A stretch of DNA of 64,000 nucleotides from MedAcidi-G1 sp002713545 (lineage in GTDB: Bacteria > Actinomycetota > Acidimicrobiia > Acidimicrobiales > MedAcidi-G1), in NCBI GenBank assembly GCA_964013895.1, contig CAXGYF010000001.1:177379-241378 (forward strand), in the 5' to 3' direction. Made by a program: the position numbers and the translations under genes. Positions 62,075 to 64,000 of this stretch are shown here, piece by piece. The notes below the pieces were generated by a model. It was not told the origin of the DNA, made no database searches, and saw nothing but the letters and a program-made list of their open reading frames with translations. Numbering within the stretch: position 1 is the first letter of the stretch; each line of letters opens with the position of its first letter.

Positions 62075-62656
62075 TCATTTTTGGGCGTTTAGTAAGAAGT
62101 TATTAATCAATTTATGACCATAAGAGGTGAGTATTGATTCGGGGTGAAATTGGAGCCCGTGAATTTCAAAATCTTTATGTTTTAAGCCCATTATTAAACC
62201 ATCATTTGTTTTTGCTGTTATTTCTAGTTCATTTGGAAAAGATGCCGGGTCTACCATTAATGAATGGTAACGAGTTGCTTCAAATGGTGATTCTATATCT
62301 TTAAAAAGACCTGTTTGATTATGTGAAATAAGTGAAGTTTTGCCGTGCATAACTTGGGGAGCATGTACAGTTTTTCCTCCCCATGCTTCTCCGATGCATT
62401 GGTGTCCAAGACAAATGCCTAAAACTGGAATTTTCCCAGCAGCCCATTTAATAAGATCAATGGAAATGCCTGCTTGTTTAGGTTTTCCCGGACCGGGACT
62501 TATCAAAATAGCGTGCGGAGAGATTTCTTCTACTTCGTCAATTGTTATAGCGTCATGGCGTTTTACAAGAGGGTCTGTTTTAAGTTCACCTAAATATTGA
62601 ACAAGGTTGTAAACAAAAGAGTCATAATTATCAACAACGAGCACTTTAAAACTCAT
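62075..62656 (-). CDS. Class I glutamine amidotransferase: anthranilate/aminodeoxychorismate synthase component II
   Basis: Supplies ammonia from glutamine to a TrpE- or PabB-type partner. 193 residues, TrpG/PabA pattern: VVDNYDSFVYNLVQYLGEL at 8, ISPGPGKPKQAG near 52, nucleophile Cys82 in GICLGHQCIGEAWGG, and His171/Glu173 in LQFHPESI. No trpE or pabB adjacent; in actinobacteria a trpG-like gene sits beside pknB, which matches. Tryptophan or folate assignment cannot be made from this sequence. Confidence 0.92.
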   Translation of the reverse strand: MSFKVLVVDNYDSFVYNLVQYLGELKTDPLVKRHDAITIDEVEEISPHAILISPGPGKPKQAGISIDLIKWAAGKIPVLGICLGHQCIGEAWGGKTVHAPQVMHGKTSLISHNQTGLFKDIESPFEATRYHSLMVDPASFPNELEITAKTNDGLIMGLKHKDFEIHGLQFHPESILTSYGHKLINNFLLNAQK

Positions 62657-62717
62657 AATCTTTAACCTTACCGATTAAAAACGATGCGATTACAGATTTA
62701 CTGTCTATCATCACACC

Positions 62718-62981
62718 ATGAGCAGTCCACAAAAAAAACGCATGGAAGGCGGTCGTGTAACCCCTAGGGGAACATCCGACGTGCCTCGAAAACCCTCTAC
62801 AAAATCACAAGAATCTCCCAAATGGGTTCCAATCTTGATGTTTAGCCTTTTAGCAGCTGGTGTTCTAATTATTTTCTTTAATTACGTTGGATGGTTGCCT
62901 GGAGGAACAAGCAATTCATTTTTGCTGTTAGGACTTGGTTCAATTTTGGGTGGGATAATTACTGCTACCCAATTTCATTAA
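62718..62981 (+). CDS. crgA: Cell division protein CrgA
   Basis: Small division protein that helps organise FtsZ, FtsI and PknA/PknB targets. 87 residues. The conserved KWVPILMFSLLAAGVLIIFFNYVGWLPG and LLLGLGSILGGIITATQFH segments give two membrane helices (about 35-57 and 66-85). Basic, serine-rich N-terminal 30. Adjacent to trpG and pknB as in other actinobacteria, supporting the name. Confidence 0.93.
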   Translation: MSSPQKKRMEGGRVTPRGTSDVPRKPSTKSQESPKWVPILMFSLLAAGVLIIFFNYVGWLPGGTSNSFLLLGLGSILGGIITATQFH

Positions 62982-63020
62982 CTCTAAGTAATTCATGTAA
63001 TTACATCTGTGTTATTAACA

Positions 63021-63048
63021 CACAGGTTTATACACATCCTGTGGATAA
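63021..63048. promoter_or_regulatory. Inverted pair of perfect DnaA boxes between convergent genes
   Basis: TTATACACA at 63028-63036 and reverse TGTGGATAA (TTATCCACA) at 63040-63048 face each other 3 bases apart. CACAGG at 63021-63026 and CCTGTG at 63038-63043 also form a 6-bp inverted repeat. The pair lies in the 75-base gap between crgA (rightward) and the leftward zinc-ribbon gene. Both gene ends converge here, so it is not a promoter. Confidence 0.5.
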
Positions 63049-63056
63049 CTCATAGG

Positions 63057-63308
63057 TTATTCTTCTTGGATGATTGGCTCCATATCTTCCATACAATGCC
63101 TTGGAGGTTCTGGATTTTCTTCTGCCGCACTAGTCATTCGAACTTCTGCTCCGCATAATTCACATCTGTACAAAAGTTTAACTTTTCTTAATTCCCCAGG
63201 AGGTGGCGGTTCAGGTAGCGGGGTAGCTAAAGATTTAAGAATAAAAACTCCGATTTTTATTATTAAGAAAGCAATACCGATAGCTATAACAAGTTTTAAA
63301 AGAAACAT
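63057..63308 (-). CDS. Small membrane protein with zinc-ribbon-like tail
   Basis: 83 residues, not a named family. One N-terminal membrane helix (LLKLVIAIGIAFLIIKIGVFIL), a proline-rich linker (PEPPPPGE), then a zinc-ribbon-like domain with YRCELCGAEVRM and PRHC. This resembles small FmdB-type ribbons. Ends IIQEE. Lies between crgA and a DoxX gene; role unknown. Confidence 0.65.
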   Translation of the reverse strand: MFLLKLVIAIGIAFLIIKIGVFILKSLATPLPEPPPPGELRKVKLLYRCELCGAEVRMTSAAEENPEPPRHCMEDMEPIIQEE

Positions 63309-63410
63309 TGTTTAGATCTTATCTGAGGTGACGATAGTCAAATAGGGCAGTCTCTTTTCTATGGTAGATTGTGAACTCAGGCTTTTGGTAAACGGTGCAG
63401 CAAAGGGAAA

Positions 63411-63929
63411 ATGGAACTTTCAACAGAAATACACCTCATCTTATTTATTACGCGTCTTGTGCTTGGACTAACTATTTTTGCTCATGGGTGGAATAAATTT
63501 TTCGGCGGTGGACAGATTCCAGGAACAGGAAGATGGTTCGAAAGTATTGGGGTGAAGAAAGGCAAACTAAATGCATATTTGGCAGCCTCCACTGAAATTT
63601 CTGTTGGATTGATGCTTGCGGTGGGATTATTAACGACATTTGCATCAGCTGGTCTTATCGGTTTAATGGTCGTAGCGGGATGGACAGTTCATCGAAACAA
63701 CGGTTTCTTTATTATTAAAGAAGGATGGGAGTATATTTTTGTCCTTGCGGTTGTTGCAATGGCGATAGCAACGCTAGGTCCTGGTGGATGGTCTTTAGAT
63801 AATGCGTTTGATGTATCAAGTAAACTTGATGGCTGGGTTGGTTTATTTACTTCACTTTTTTTAGGAGTAGGTGCAGGTCTCGTTCAATTGTTTATTTTTT
63901 ACCGTCCAAAAGAAGAAGAAAGACTTTAA
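63411..63929 (+). CDS. DoxX family membrane protein
   Basis: 172 residues with four membrane segments typical of DoxX: LFITRLVLGLTIFAHGWNKFFGG (with the conserved GxxKxxGG-like loop), NAYLAASTEISVGLMLAVGLLTTF, LIGLMVVAGWTVHRNNG and FVLAVVAMAIATLGPGGWSLD. The last segment, VGLFTSLFLGVGAGLVQLFIFY, makes a possible fifth. Members are linked to redox or thiosulfate metabolism, but the function here cannot be assigned. Confidence 0.88.
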   Translation: MELSTEIHLILFITRLVLGLTIFAHGWNKFFGGGQIPGTGRWFESIGVKKGKLNAYLAASTEISVGLMLAVGLLTTFASAGLIGLMVVAGWTVHRNNGFFIIKEGWEYIFVLAVVAMAIATLGPGGWSLDNAFDVSSKLDGWVGLFTSLFLGVGAGLVQLFIFYRPKEEERL

Positions 63930-63956
63930 TCAAGGACTTTAACCGTGAAGTAAGTG

Positions 63957-64000
63957 TGGAGCTGGCGGGAATCGAACCCGCGACCCCCTGCTTGCAAAGC
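63957..64000 (-). tRNA. tRNA-Ala (UGC anticodon), partial, cut by window edge
   Basis: The 3' half of a minus-strand tRNA. CAGCTCC acceptor strand plus discriminator A, T-arm CGGGTTCGATTCCCG, and an anticodon loop reading TTTGCAA (anticodon TGC). The 5' half lies past the right edge. Identity rests on the anticodon only. Confidence 0.85.

Overview
The window is the replication-origin region of a low-GC actinobacterium, most likely a marine, streamlined member of the Acidimicrobiia. Three things point there. First, the order around the origin follows Actinomycetota: a CwlM-like protein, parB-parA, rsmG, jag, yidC, yidD, rnpA, rpmH, then dnaA, dnaN, recF, a DciA/DUF721 gene, gyrB, gyrA, a DUF3566 protein, tRNA-Ile and a tiny membrane protein. 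Second, it carries actinobacterial marker families: DUF5318, a DUF6049-like protein, CrgA, PstP/PknB next to trpG, an EtfD-like reductase and HspR. Third, it carries multidomain Liv-type transporter fusions and DNA that is clearly AT-rich throughout. The taxonomic call is an inference from gene content; no 16S gene is present.

Layout, left of the origin. 1-4921 is a leftward purine operon (purA, purD, purE, purB, purC; purC is cut by the window edge). 5174-8940 is the leftward chaperone operon dnaK-grpE-dnaJ-hspR, with a J protein that lacks the zinc finger. 9112-12245 holds phosphoglycerate mutase and the EtfD-like membrane iron-sulfur reductase. dcd and an HD-domain protein resembling PhnZ/TmpB diiron oxygenases follow on the minus strand. 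13617-20710 is a rightward block: a proline racemase-family enzyme, an ornithine cyclodeaminase-family enzyme, an MFS permease fused to a LivF-type ATPase, and a LivH-LivM-LivG fusion. 20714-28285 runs mostly leftward: MscS, a small membrane protein, dnaB, rplI, rpsR (with a long acidic tail), ssb, rpsF, panB, DUF5318, CCA-adding enzyme; a histone deacetylase-like hydrolase ends this block at 29289. 29444-34927 is rightward: DUF6049-like, DegV, a small membrane protein, trxB, trxA, CwlM-like.

Origin. parB-parA and two perfect parS sites lie about 4 kb left of dnaA. The rpmH-dnaA gap and the dnaA-dnaN gap both carry DnaA boxes, and gene direction switches here from mostly leftward to mostly rightward, as expected for bidirectional replication. 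Inverted pairs of DnaA boxes also occur far from the origin, at about 5.06 kb and 63.03 kb.

Right of the origin, after gyrA, come mixed metabolic genes (saccharopine dehydrogenase-like, DUF3105 lipoprotein, inositol monophosphatase-like, an aldo/keto reductase - alpha/beta hydrolase - PhnD-like trio), a tRNA cluster (Arg, Ser, Ser), pheA, a metallo-beta-lactamase-fold hydrolase, an AcuI-type reductase, tRNA-Leu, a reduced signalling locus pstP-pknB without rodA, pbpA, pknA or FHA genes, a trpG/pabA amidotransferase, crgA, a small zinc-ribbon membrane protein, a DoxX protein and a partial tRNA-Ala. No insertion sequence, prophage or CRISPR array was seen; this is core chromosome, and its unusual content is in gene fusions, protein extensions and regulatory sites.
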